From Sinohyriopsis cumingii (lineage: Eukaryota; Mollusca; Bivalvia; Unionida; Unionidae), in contig CM068831.1 in NCBI GenBank assembly GCA_028554795.2, positions 59,631,769 to 59,695,768 on the forward strand: 64,000 nt of DNA. Reading direction: 5' to 3'. This document shows positions 36,949-45,289 of the stretch, one piece after another. The translations under genes and the position numbers were made by a program. Positions within the stretch are counted from its first letter, which is position 1. The number at the start of each line of letters is the position of its first letter. Under the pieces are notes generated by a model that searched no databases, was not told the DNA's origin, and saw only the letters and a list, made by a program, of their open reading frames with translations.

Positions 36949-36957
36949 AAAAATAAT

Positions 36958-37107
36958 ATGAATTTATATTGTGTGAAATGCCGAGCGCATACCCCAACTA
37001 CGGATATGACAACAATTACAACAAAAAATAATCGACAAGCGCTTACAGGAAAGTGTGAACGATGTGGCACAAAAAAGTTTAGATTTATTAAAAAAAAAAG
37101 GAGGTGA
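36958..37107 (+). CDS. Small zinc-ribbon protein
   Basis: A 49-residue ORF starting MNLYCVKCRAHTPTTD. It has two Cys pairs, CVKC (residues 5-8) and CERC (33-36), forming a classic zinc ribbon with a basic tail (FRFIKKKRR). It resembles the small YCVKC-type ribbon proteins (DUF5679-like) found in phages and large DNA viruses; this is family recollection, not a search result. It starts 10 bp from the divergently read ATPase, so the two share a short divergent promoter region. Its 3' end overlaps the phospholipase frame in a different phase, and an A10 run at 37090-37099 lies just before its stop. Confidence 0.8.
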   Translation: MNLYCVKCRAHTPTTDMTTITTKNNRQALTGKCERCGTKKFRFIKKKRR

Positions 37108-37456
37108 TATCGCAGCCAAGTTAGCCAAGTTACCAGGAACACCGTGGGCTAAATACCCAGGAGAAAAACATCTTCCAGGATATAATTACTGCGGTCCTGG
37201 AACCCGACTTGATATCAGACTTGATGCTCAGGATCAACCAAAACCAGGTGAGTATCCGATAAATGCTATTGATAAGGCGTGTCATGCTCATGATGTAGCT
37301 TACCGAAGCAAGGATTTGCAACAGCGCCATCTCGCTGACGTGAAATTAATTCATGCGTTGGATGCCATCACTGATAAATCTTTCAAGGAGAGGTTAGCAT
37401 CCTGGTTAATAAAATCCGCAATGAAATCTAAGCTTGTATTAGGCGCTGGTAATTAA
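37055..37456 (+). CDS. Phospholipase A2 domain protein (parvovirus VP1u-like)
   Basis: This frame carries the phospholipase A2 signature. YCGPG (residues 45-49, numbered from the GTG at 37055) is the calcium loop, and HD (79-80) with Tyr 83 in KACHAHDVAYRSK is the catalytic HDxxY motif. The enzyme would hydrolyse the sn-2 bond of phospholipids. In parvoviruses this domain sits in VP1 and breaches the endosomal membrane; PLA2 domains have also been reported in adintovirus-like elements. A role in membrane penetration here is inference. No ATG exists: the frame opens after a TGA at 37007-37009. Expression would need a non-AUG start, splicing, or a shift from the overlapping zinc-ribbon frame at the A10 run. 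The integrase starts 5 bp downstream. Confidence 0.85.
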   Translation: MNDVAQKSLDLLKKKGGDIAAKLAKLPGTPWAKYPGEKHLPGYNYCGPGTRLDIRLDAQDQPKPGEYPINAIDKACHAHDVAYRSKDLQQRHLADVKLIHALDAITDKSFKERLASWLIKSAMKSKLVLGAGN

Positions 37457-37461
37457 TTATA

Positions 37462-38427
37462 ATGGAGTCGATTTATTATTCCCCAAGAGGATACTGGAGA
37501 GGTAACGCGGCAATTAGTAAACTTGCCAGTGCAGCAAAAGTTACAAAAGTTACTGCTAAAAATTGGTTATCCCGACAGGCAATATGGCAAATTTATCTAC
37601 CGCGTCCTAAACAAATTCACTTTGCGCATTTCGATGTTAGTGTACCAAATGAGGTTCATCAGGCTGATATATTATTTCTGCCACATGACACTATCCGAAG
37701 ACGCATATACAAGTACGCGTTAACTGTAGTTGATGTTGCGAGTAGATACAAAGATGCTGAACCGTTAACGACTAAAACAGCATCTGAGGTTGCTTCTGCG
37801 TTTAAACGAATTTATCAACGTGGTCTACGTTGGCCAAATTTATTACTAGTTGATCCTGGCAAATAATTTCAGGGTGCAGTATCATCTTTGATGAAACAAC
37901 ATAACGTCACCATCAGACGAGGACATACTCAAATTCATCGCGATCAGGCAATTGTTGAGCGATTCAATCGAACACTTGCTGAGCGGTTATTTGGATATCA
38001 ATACGCGAAGGAATTTATTCAGGATACGAGATCGCGCGAAAGGGTTGCAAGATTACCAAGCGTGATAGCTGCACTAAATAATGAAATAACTCGAACAACC
38101 AACATGAAACCTGCCATCGCGATCACGAAAACACAAGGTGTTTTTCAAAAACATATACCCGTACGACGTGATTCTTTAGCACAGCCAAAACTGGGTAATG
38201 TCACTGTAAGATATTTATATGAGCCCGGTGAACTTGAAGGTGGTAAAAAAAGAGCAACTGATCCTATTTGGAGTGTTACCACACACAAGATAACCACCGT
38301 GACAAGATCCAGTGGTAGACCAGCAATCTACAGGTTGGATTCAACTGCTCCTCAACGTGGATTCACACGTGAGCAATTACAGGTAATTCCCGAGGACACA
38401 CAATTACCGCCAAAATCACTGAAGTGA
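37462..38427 (+). pseudogene. Retroviral-type (DDE) integrase with one in-frame stop
   Basis: This Polinton integrase joins element ends to host DNA. An N-terminal helical part is followed by the rve core. Asp69 (HQADI) and Asp131 (LLVDPG) are the first two catalytic residues. Glu166 (in QAIVERFNRTLAERLF) is the third, with 34 residues between it and Asp131, the usual retroviral-integrase spacing. The C-terminal part (about 240-320) matches Polinton integrases in containing ATDPIWSV and GFTREQLQV. A TAA at 37864-37866, four codons after Asp131, truncates the protein before the catalytic Glu. The frame downstream is otherwise open to 38427. As sequenced the product would be inactive. Integrase for this copy might be supplied in trans by relatives such as the element at the window start. 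Confidence 0.92.
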
Positions 38428-38662
38428 TTTCAATGACTTCACTAGCGCTGGCGCCTCTACGTCGATTGCACTCAAGACAGGTCAACATGATATTATCACG
38501 TGTATGACCGCGATTGTTATCTTTTCTGTCTACGGTAAATTGTCTTGAATTTTTATTCGAATACTGCCATAGCATTATAAAATTACAAGTCGCGCAGTGA
38601 TTATTCTGCTGTTGTTTCAACGCGTTGATAAATTCAACATCAAGATCACAAGATTTTGTCAC
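38363..38662 (-). pseudogene. HNH-type domain, probably the displaced C-terminus of the PolB/helicase gene
   Basis: The frame encodes an HNH/zinc-type fold. CATC (residues 23-26, from the GTG at 38662) and CLEC (62-65) are the metal-binding pairs; VDRKDNNRGHTRDN (44-57) is the catalytic ββα core with Asp45, His53 and Asn57. No ATG is present. Upstream the frame hits a stop within about 12 codons, right across an A8 run at 38681-38688. It overlaps the 3' end of the helicase by 17 bp in the +1 phase. The simplest reading is that it was the C-terminal domain of that protein and is now separated by one extra A. A separate nicking endonuclease made from a non-AUG start cannot be excluded. Confidence 0.7.
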
Positions 38663-41600
38663 TCTGTTTGTAACCGACGATTTTTTTTCTTATTACATCA
38701 TCATCGCTGTTGGTTTCATTACTAATTTTATCAGCGTTTGCTTCATCCAAGACAATTCTTCGCAGTTGAGATATTCTTCTGACTCTGGACACCGCTAGGT
38801 AGACTAAGTTCGACCATTCGATTCGATCATCAACAATCCAGACAGTTGTATCAGAGATAGTCAGTCCTTGAGATGAATGAATGGTCATTGAGTATCCTGG
38901 CGTCCACGGAGATTTATTCATTTTTAGTGCATCTTTGACAGCATCGATGTCAACTAACACAATATCATTCAGTACTAAATTCTGTTTCTCTGTTTTTCCA
39001 GGGATATCAACATCTATATTTTGTAACCGCGTATCAGCTGGTCTATAACATAACGGCGTTGGCAGCACTGGAAACTTTTCTTGTTGTAATTGAAATAACT
39101 GCTGTTGAAGTGTGTCTCTGACTATCTTTCTACTTGCTACTATCAAATAGTCTGGTTTCCATACGCGTAAAAAGTCGCTCATCGAAGTTTCAGGAATCAT
39201 CTCGTGCATAATTTCACATTGAATTTTATTCGATTGTAATCTGATTAATGATTTAAATTCTTTCAACGTTGCATCAAGTGCTCGGTAATCATCAGACACT
39301 TCTTCGTAATAATCAACAAAATCTTTTAACCAATCATGCGGAGATGCGCCGACAAACGGAGGTGGTTGACCGTGATCGCCGCACATAACGACTGCAGTAT
39401 TTTTCGTTAGCAGCCAATCAAGAAATGTTTTTAATGTATCTAACGGCACATTACATATCTCATCCCAAATTATTTTCTCGGGAATATATTTTGTTCCCAT
39501 TCGATCTGACGTCCACACACCGCCGCTATATTTGAAAAAGTTGTGATAAGTACAAGAATTGACTCCTCGCTGTTTCATCTCCCTGGCAAGCCTGTGTGTA
39601 GGTGTTAGCACAATCATATCCGATTTTCCAAATAATTCAATCGCTCCAGTTGTTTTACCAGACCTACCCGGCCCGTTTAAATAAACGGTTTTGTGTCTGG
39701 TGATTGGATCATACACAGATGGCGCGGAAGATATTTCTGACATTTCTGATTTACAATAATCATCCTTAATTGCAACATCGGCGGATTCACAATATTCGTG
39801 TAACATCTCCGCTTTTATTCTCCACGAACCCCATTCATCTCCGCCGCAGAATTTCATTATAACGGTCAGTGATTCTGAATATTTTTAATCGATATAAAAT
39901 GAATCCGTGGCAACTCTGACTGCGGTATCAGGAAATCGATTTATCATTGATAGTAAATTTATAGAAACATAAGCCAGCATTGAAGATCTTAGATGTGTGT
40001 ACTGAGATGATTCTCCATCGATATAACTTACAATTGTGCCCAACTTTTTTCCGTCGGACAAGAACACATCCTCCCGATTACAAAATATATTTCTCGCAAC
40101 AGCGTCAGCAATTATAAAATCCAATTCAGCATCATCGATAATCAACCGCGAGTGATGCATTTTATGATCAAATGCTGCACCCTGAGTAAATTTACCGATT
40201 ATTCTTCGTCCAAGATCTTTTGCTGCTTTTTCACTATTGCTGAGTTTGATCTTGAGAACTTTAGGAGCCTTACTGACAATGACATCCATCAGAGTATTTG
40301 GACTCTCTCGTGCATACTCGCCGATAACTTCATCTACACTGATACGCTCCGGTGTTGGCAACCAAACTGAGGTCTGCGGTCAATATGATATGATTGCTTC
40401 ACTGACAGTCAACGATACCAGTATTCGGCTGTCAAGCATATATCGCAATAACACTATTGGTACCCAGCGCTTTTCACTGAAATGTCTGCCAAACCAAACA
40501 TAACAGCACGGATTAAGTCCCGCGGCGAATTCAAACGAAGTCACACGAGCAAATCGCGTCAGGTCAGCGTCGGGTAAAACGCCGTTTACGGCGACTCGTG
40601 TCATCGAGTTCGTGGGATGTCCAAATCGTTTAAAGTATTCGCTGCACTCGCCGTTCCCGAGAAAGCTTCCTGGGTAGCCAGCAATCATATCCACGGAAAT
40701 CATATCCCGGTGGTCATACCGGGTATTCCACAGCCCGGCATGCCCGTACTCGACACAGCTTAATTGTATATCCGAAAGAAACTGACTTCGGGTTGGTCTC
40801 CACGAATTTCTTTCTCTGGCGGCGTGAGCGGCAACACTTGGAACTGTAAAACAATTAACCAATAACTGCTTAATGTTGTCTTCGGTTTTCGCATATTTCT
40901 CTGCGAGTTTTTTCATTTGTTGTTGCAACGACTCCGTCCGGTATAATTCCCCGTTGGGTTTTACAAATTGATCATACTCGGAATCTTCGGAACTCCTAAA
41001 TAACCACACTGACACAGGGTCGGTTTTACTCAGCGTGTAAATAGCATCAAATATATTTCCGGAATAAAGTTTGACAACACGATCTCGTGGAAATATTGTA
41101 ACCGCATCAGTCCAGGCATGAGAGTTATGATCAATAATTTCAATCGGTGATCCTGACTTTTTATAATGCTTCGAATTATATAATATTTCCCCGGTTAGTG
41201 TTTTTACTGTTATTGAACATTTTAATTTACTTGATAGCACAGCAACATCATTTATTGATGCCCCAGTATCCTTAACCGATTTAGCCCAGGCTGTTATTTT
41301 TTCACGTCGCAGATCGGTTAAACCGTTTCCTCGTTTTGCGTTTTTAAAATGTTCCATTACTCGCTCGGCTACACAATTCAGCGTAGTCATTGATGACGTC
41401 CGCATCGGGGTAAGTTTATCAATTTTTGGTTTTTTTACCAGATAGATTCCATAAACGACTGCGGTTACAGGATACGCTCGAGCGTAATATGGTTTATCAA
41501 TCGCGGTCAGCATTCCTGGTTTACAACCATTACTTAACAGAATGGTCTTTCCGTTAGCAAGAACAGGGTTGAGTTTGTCACGGATAATCCATTCATCAGA

Positions 41601-41921
41601 ATCTGTTTGCACAATAAATTTTATTCTGAAAAAATATTTCTGTTTACGTTGACGAAAATCAAGGTAATCAATAATTGTTTTTGCTCGGGCATCAGTCATT
41701 GTAGCATCGATGATGACCTCATCACTGCCGAAGAGTTCGTCAATGATATTGACATCGTCAACGTCGCGGATAATTTTAAATGACGACCATACATGAGATG
41801 CGCCGTCGTCGCGAAATTCTTTTTTACCCTCGTTGATAATATTAAACAGATCAGCTAGATACCGTCGTCGTAGATCGAATCTCCCGGCGCCAACTGCAGA
41901 TAATCTTGAAAACTCTTCCAT
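38646..41921 (-). pseudogene. PolB DNA polymerase joined to SF1 helicase, two in-frame stops
   Basis: One 1,091-codon frame interrupted by TGA (40380-40382) and TAA (39885-39887). The first 513 codons hold the N-terminal region and polymerase motif A (VDMIAGYPGSF, near residue 410). The middle part carries motif B-like sequence (HLRSSMLAYVSINLLS) and motif C (ATDS, about 671-674). WGSWRIKAE just after the second stop fits the polymerase thumb. The last part is an SF1 helicase: Walker A GPGRSGKT (750-757), motif II WDE (about 820-822), motif III CGDHGQPPPF (848-857), and motifs V/VI TIHSSQG and YLAVSRV. It would replicate the linear element from protein-primed ends. Absence of stops over all other codons and conserved motifs on both sides show the breaks are recent or sequencing errors. 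Confidence 0.9.
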
Positions 41922-41965
41922 ATTATATTTAAGACAAATCTTTAAATAAGAAATATCATATATAA

Positions 41966-42184
41966 ATGAATAAGTGCAAGTGGTTAAAAGCTGGATCCGT
42001 AACAGTCTGTGGTAAGTCCTGCAGAAAGGAATTCTGCGGTGAACACATACAGAGCATCAAACGAGGAAGCACAGGACCCATACCATGCCTGCGATGTGGC
42101 ATTGGTGTCAGGAGTAAAACACAATTATGTGCGGGATGCGGGGGAAACGATACTACAATAAAAAAAATAACGGAGACGCGCTAA
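41966..42184 (+). CDS. Small cysteine-rich zinc-binding protein
   Basis: A 72-residue ORF that starts divergently from PolB, 44 bp away. Candidate metal ligands are Cys4, Cys15, Cys19, Cys24 and His27 in the first half, and two CxxC pairs, Cys41/44 and Cys55/58, forming a zinc-ribbon-like second half. It is basic and ends KKITETR. It has the look of a small transcription- or nucleic-acid-binding factor; no family is named with confidence. ATATATAAATG immediately before and including the start codon may act as promoter. Confidence 0.7.
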   Translation: MNKCKWLKAGSVTVCGKSCRKEFCGEHIQSIKRGSTGPIPCLRCGIGVRSKTQLCAGCGGNDTTIKKITETR

Positions 42185-42254
42185 AATCCGAGAGTGATTA
42201 TATAACTAGGTTTTCAAACAAATTATAAATTAGACATATACATTATATATACAA

Positions 42255-42773
42255 ATGAGCCAAGAATTTGTTCGACATCCAACCATTAAAAATTATGAAG
42301 CATCACGTGAGGGAATAGTGAGACACTGTAGGTTGAAAAGACCAGTTGGTGTCGTTAATAATACTGGTTATCTCCAATTTAGTGTTTCTGGGGGTAAAAG
42401 CTATTATAATCACAGGTTTGTGTTCGAGTGTTTCCGAGGAGAGATCAAAAAAGATCTTGTAATTGATCACATTGATGGAGATAAACTTAATAACTCTGTC
42501 CAAAATTTACAAGCCATTACTCAGAGCGAGAATTCTGCACGAGGTGGCACTGGTAAATTTAAGAGTGTTACAAGAAGAGCTGTCATCTCTCTCAACAAAA
42601 ATACTAATAAAGAAAATATATTTCGCTTAATGTACTCAGCCGCGAAGTATTTTTGTATTGAACCGCGTTCGGTTCAACGTGTTGCAGAAAATAATATCAA
42701 ATCAACGTTTTCAAGTAAGTTTGATAGCTGGATCATATTTTCTTATGGAGATAACTCTGCAGTGACTGCGTGA
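42255..42773 (+). CDS. HNH_3 homing-endonuclease-like protein
   Basis: A 172-residue protein. The N-terminal part (about 8-35) resembles a NUMOD4-type region. The HNH_3 core is YNHRFVFE (catalytic His53), DHIDGDKLNN (71-80) and Asn84 in NLQAITQSENS. The C-terminal AAKYFCIEPRSVQRVAENN is a NUMOD1-like helix-turn-helix DNA-binding segment. Such free-standing enzymes cut DNA site-specifically and are common passengers of phages and large DNA viruses. Here it might be a selfish gene within the Polinton or assist recombination; both are inference. The frame is intact from an ATG preceded by an AT-rich leader (TATATACAAATG). Confidence 0.85.
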   Translation: MSQEFVRHPTIKNYEASREGIVRHCRLKRPVGVVNNTGYLQFSVSGGKSYYNHRFVFECFRGEIKKDLVIDHIDGDKLNNSVQNLQAITQSENSARGGTGKFKSVTRRAVISLNKNTNKENIFRLMYSAAKYFCIEPRSVQRVAENNIKSTFSSKFDSWIIFSYGDNSAVTA

Positions 42774-43545
42774 AAATCCTTCGATTTTTGAAGTCAATTA
42801 TTTCCCCTTGTCACCTACACAGGTAACAGCAGACGATTTTCTGCACAAGGAAGTAAATAACTTCCCTTGACGCTATCAAGGTGACAGCGCAAGAATGATT
42901 TTATCCCTGACAAACTCGTATTTATCTTTTTTTTCACAGATAAAATCTTTATTTTATTACACTTGTTCGGGTTTATGATTCGTCCGTATTTTTCACACGA
43001 TCATATTTAAGAAAATACGTTTTAAACAAATCACGCTGAGCTATTTCTGAACTTCTGGGTATCAGTCGGTTTATATACGATATCGTCCTAATACTATATT
43101 GGGGTTTCGAAACCCAACGAAGTTGCACAACTTTCTCCGTATCGCCCCGTTCAGGGGTGACCTTTTACCCCAAAACGGGATTGATTTCGGGGGGTGGGTG
43201 TGCAACTTGTTGGACGTAGAATATAACCCCGCATCTATATGTTTTTACCGTCCTAGGATAAGTTATAATTAAGTTATGTTTGTACCGTCCTAGTGATTGT
43301 AAATACAATTGCTGTAAAAATAAACAATAAGCTCTACGGTCAAAATACGGCTAAAAGAACCGATCACGAGGATGCCGAGAAGCTATAAGAAAAGCTCTGT
43401 AAGACTGAGATAAAAAAACATCACCTTGACAAAATCAAGGAAGTAAATAATCTCAAGTCTGAAAGGACCTCGTGGAGACCCATAAGCCAATCAGCGGCTA
43501 CTGTTTATTTTTTTTTATTTTAAATATATAAAAATATATATAAAT
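42774..43545. other. Polinton intergenic region rich in palindromes
   Basis: About 770 bp without a gene. It contains two copies of the GGAAGTAAATAA palindromic element (42845-42870 and 43423-43459) and a related site at 42789-42812. It also holds the palindrome TTGGGGTTTCGAAACCCAA near 43098, inverted repeats AAGTTGCACA (about 43120) and TGTGCAACTT (about 43199), and two direct copies of ACCGTCCTAG (about 43247 and 43285). It may hold control or terminator sites. Confidence 0.7.
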
Positions 43546-43926
43546 ATGAATCGAGAAAATATCAATAATGTGATTGACGCTATTAAAATATTAGAAAAAC
43601 AAGGATTTAATATATTACTAAATCCTGAAACTATTCTGTCTGATTTTGAATCATTATATGAAGCTAAATGTGCAGGGCGTTATATTCTTCCTGCTCAATA
43701 TCGATTCATAAAGATGATCCAAAATGATCTGTATAAATCGCTGGCCAGCGTAGCGGCGACACAAATAAATGAATTTGTTCCACTGTCTCGTGCAATCGAA
43801 AAGATCAGGCTGGCACTGGCAGCCGAGTATGAAACAAAGAAGATAATAAATAATCGGGTCAGAAAATTAAAGCATTGTATGTCCGCTGACTTTGTCACTG
43901 ACGAGGAAGTAAATACCTCACCTTGA
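43546..43926 (+). CDS. Hypothetical Polinton protein
   Basis: A 126-residue intact ORF starting MNRENINNVIDAIKILEKQG, mostly helical and charged in appearance, with no recognised motif. TATATAAAT lies directly upstream of the ATG, similar to two other plus-strand ORFs in this element. Its last codons overlap another copy of the GGAAGTAAAT palindromic element (43900-43930), so that element may act in the 3' end of the transcript. Could be a small regulatory or core protein; function unknown. Confidence 0.6.
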   Translation: MNRENINNVIDAIKILEKQGFNILLNPETILSDFESLYEAKCAGRYILPAQYRFIKMIQNDLYKSLASVAATQINEFVPLSRAIEKIRLALAAEYETKKIINNRVRKLKHCMSADFVTDEEVNTSP

Positions 43927-44029
43927 TTGCATTTTACTTGGAAATCGAGTACCTGGAAGTGAATTCGAAAGTAAAAAAAAATAATATTTTTTTTTTACTG
44001 TCCAAATTGTGCAATTGTCCGATTTCGTT

Positions 44030-44560
44030 GGTTTTTACTAGCTGATACCCTATCAGGATTAGCAACGTGGATTGTTTTGTTGATTTTTACTAGCAATTAC
44101 CCTATCAAATCTGCGACGCTGGACTGTTTTGTTAATTTTTACTAGCAAATACCCTATCAAATCCGTGACTTTGGTCTGTTTTGTTAATTTTTACTAGCAA
44201 ATACCCTATCAAATCCGTGACTTTGGTCTGTTTTGTTAATTTTTACTAGCAAATACCCTATCAAATCTGCGACTTCGGACTGTTGCAGAAAAATACTATA
44301 AGAAAAAATAAAATCCCGCAGTGAAGTAATTATTATATGAAATTTGTACAACCTGCACGATTTGAATTGATTTTTACTAGCAAATACCCTATCAAATCCG
44401 TGACTTTGGTCTGTTTTGTTAATTTTTACTAGCAAATACCCTATCAAATCCGCGACTTTGGACTGTTTTGTTGATTTTCATAGCAAAATACCCCATCAAA
44501 TCCACGACTTTGGACTGTTTTGTTGATTTTCATAGCAAAATACCCCTATGAAATCAATGA
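44030..44560. repeat. 52-bp tandem repeats inside the Polinton
   Basis: Nine copies with a regular 52-bp period. TAGC of the core TACTAGCAAATACCCTATCA starts at 44039, 44091, 44143, 44195, 44247, then after a 131-bp interval at 44378, 44430, 44481 and 44533. They lie between the convergent plus-strand and minus-strand gene blocks, where they may act as terminator, enhancer or replication-associated repeats. The minus-strand frame 44184-44447 is a repeat translation. Confidence 0.95.
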
Positions 44561-44681
44561 AATTGTCAGTGGTGAAAAAATCATATATAAAGTAACAATT
44601 CTTTAGAATTTTCAAATATTTTTACTGCACAAAAAAATAAAATTATCGTCCGATTTCTGTGATTTTTTCCCCCGTTGACTT

Positions 44682-44984
44682 TCACTGCAGTATCTTATCA
44701 AGATGATCCCGTGAAATGCACGAGTGAGCATAATTCATGATTTGGTCTGGAAAACATGTGATCGTTATGATATGATTTTCTTGTAGTTGTTTCAACTGCG
44801 ATTCTGTCAGTAAAAAATTATCATTGCCGTATTTATCAATAACTATTTTAACTTTACCCGATTTCATCATTGATGAAATCGACGACGCTCCGCTGAATAA
44901 CTTTTTGATAGATTCTTCAAGTGTTTGTTTGTCATGTATGGAACATTTCACGTGCTGATACATGTTATATTTTTTTTTTATCAT
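44682..44984 (-). CDS. Hypothetical small Polinton protein
   Basis: A 100-residue intact ORF, start MIKKKYNMYQHVKCSIHDKQ. The second half (GKVKIVIDKYGNDNFLLTESQLKQLQE) looks like a β-rich segment followed by a helix, a pattern I associate with small conserved ORFs of Polintons, but no function is known. Its ATG overlaps the stop of the acidic protein upstream (ATGA overlap), implying co-expression. It is the last gene of the minus-strand structural block. Confidence 0.65.
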   Translation of the reverse strand: MIKKKYNMYQHVKCSIHDKQTLEESIKKLFSGASSISSMMKSGKVKIVIDKYGNDNFLLTESQLKQLQENHIITITCFPDQIMNYAHSCISRDHLDKILQ

Positions 44985-45220
44985 TTAACATAATTTATTG
45001 TGACAGTGCTGTCATTGATGGTGATGTTACCAACAGTGCCATCATCGTCGTCATTGTCACTGTCAGTAAAATCACTGTCAGAGAGATTTTCATCCTCATC
45101 ACTAACAATAAAATCACTGTTAGAGAGATTTTTATCATCATCACTGTCAATAAAATCACTGTCAGAGACATCTTCATCATCATCATCGTACTTCCGGAAA
45201 TTCGAAGATTTTTTGGACAT
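44981..45220 (-). CDS. Acidic Asp/Ser repeat protein
   Basis: A 79-residue protein with three near-direct repeats of SDSDFI(D/V)SD(D/E)D. It is strongly acidic (DDDDEDVSDSDF) with a short basic start (MSKKSSNFRKY). Intrinsically disordered; could be a phosphorylated adaptor or DNA-mimic-like protein, but function is unknown. The repeats are encoded by about 45-bp direct DNA repeats. The stop overlaps the next gene by four bases. Confidence 0.6.
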   Translation of the reverse strand: MSKKSSNFRKYDDDDEDVSDSDFIDSDDDKNLSNSDFIVSDEDENLSDSDFTDSDNDDDDGTVGNITINDSTVTINYVK

Positions 45221-45289
45221 TATTATGATATGATATTATTAATTGGAAGTCTACGATTTGAAAATCGTTTTTAGGACTTGAAAATCGTT

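Noticed and set aside
36978-37031. Short ATG-started peptide (MPSAYPNYGYDNNYNNKK) overlapping the zinc ribbon
   Set aside because: Third phase of the same region, 18 codons, no support; the cysteine pattern fits the zinc-ribbon frame.
45000-45233. Plus-strand Ser/Leu-rich ORF and a second minus-strand Met/Leu/Thr-rich ORF
   Set aside because: Shadow frames of the Asp/Ser repeat gene on the minus strand at 44981-45220.
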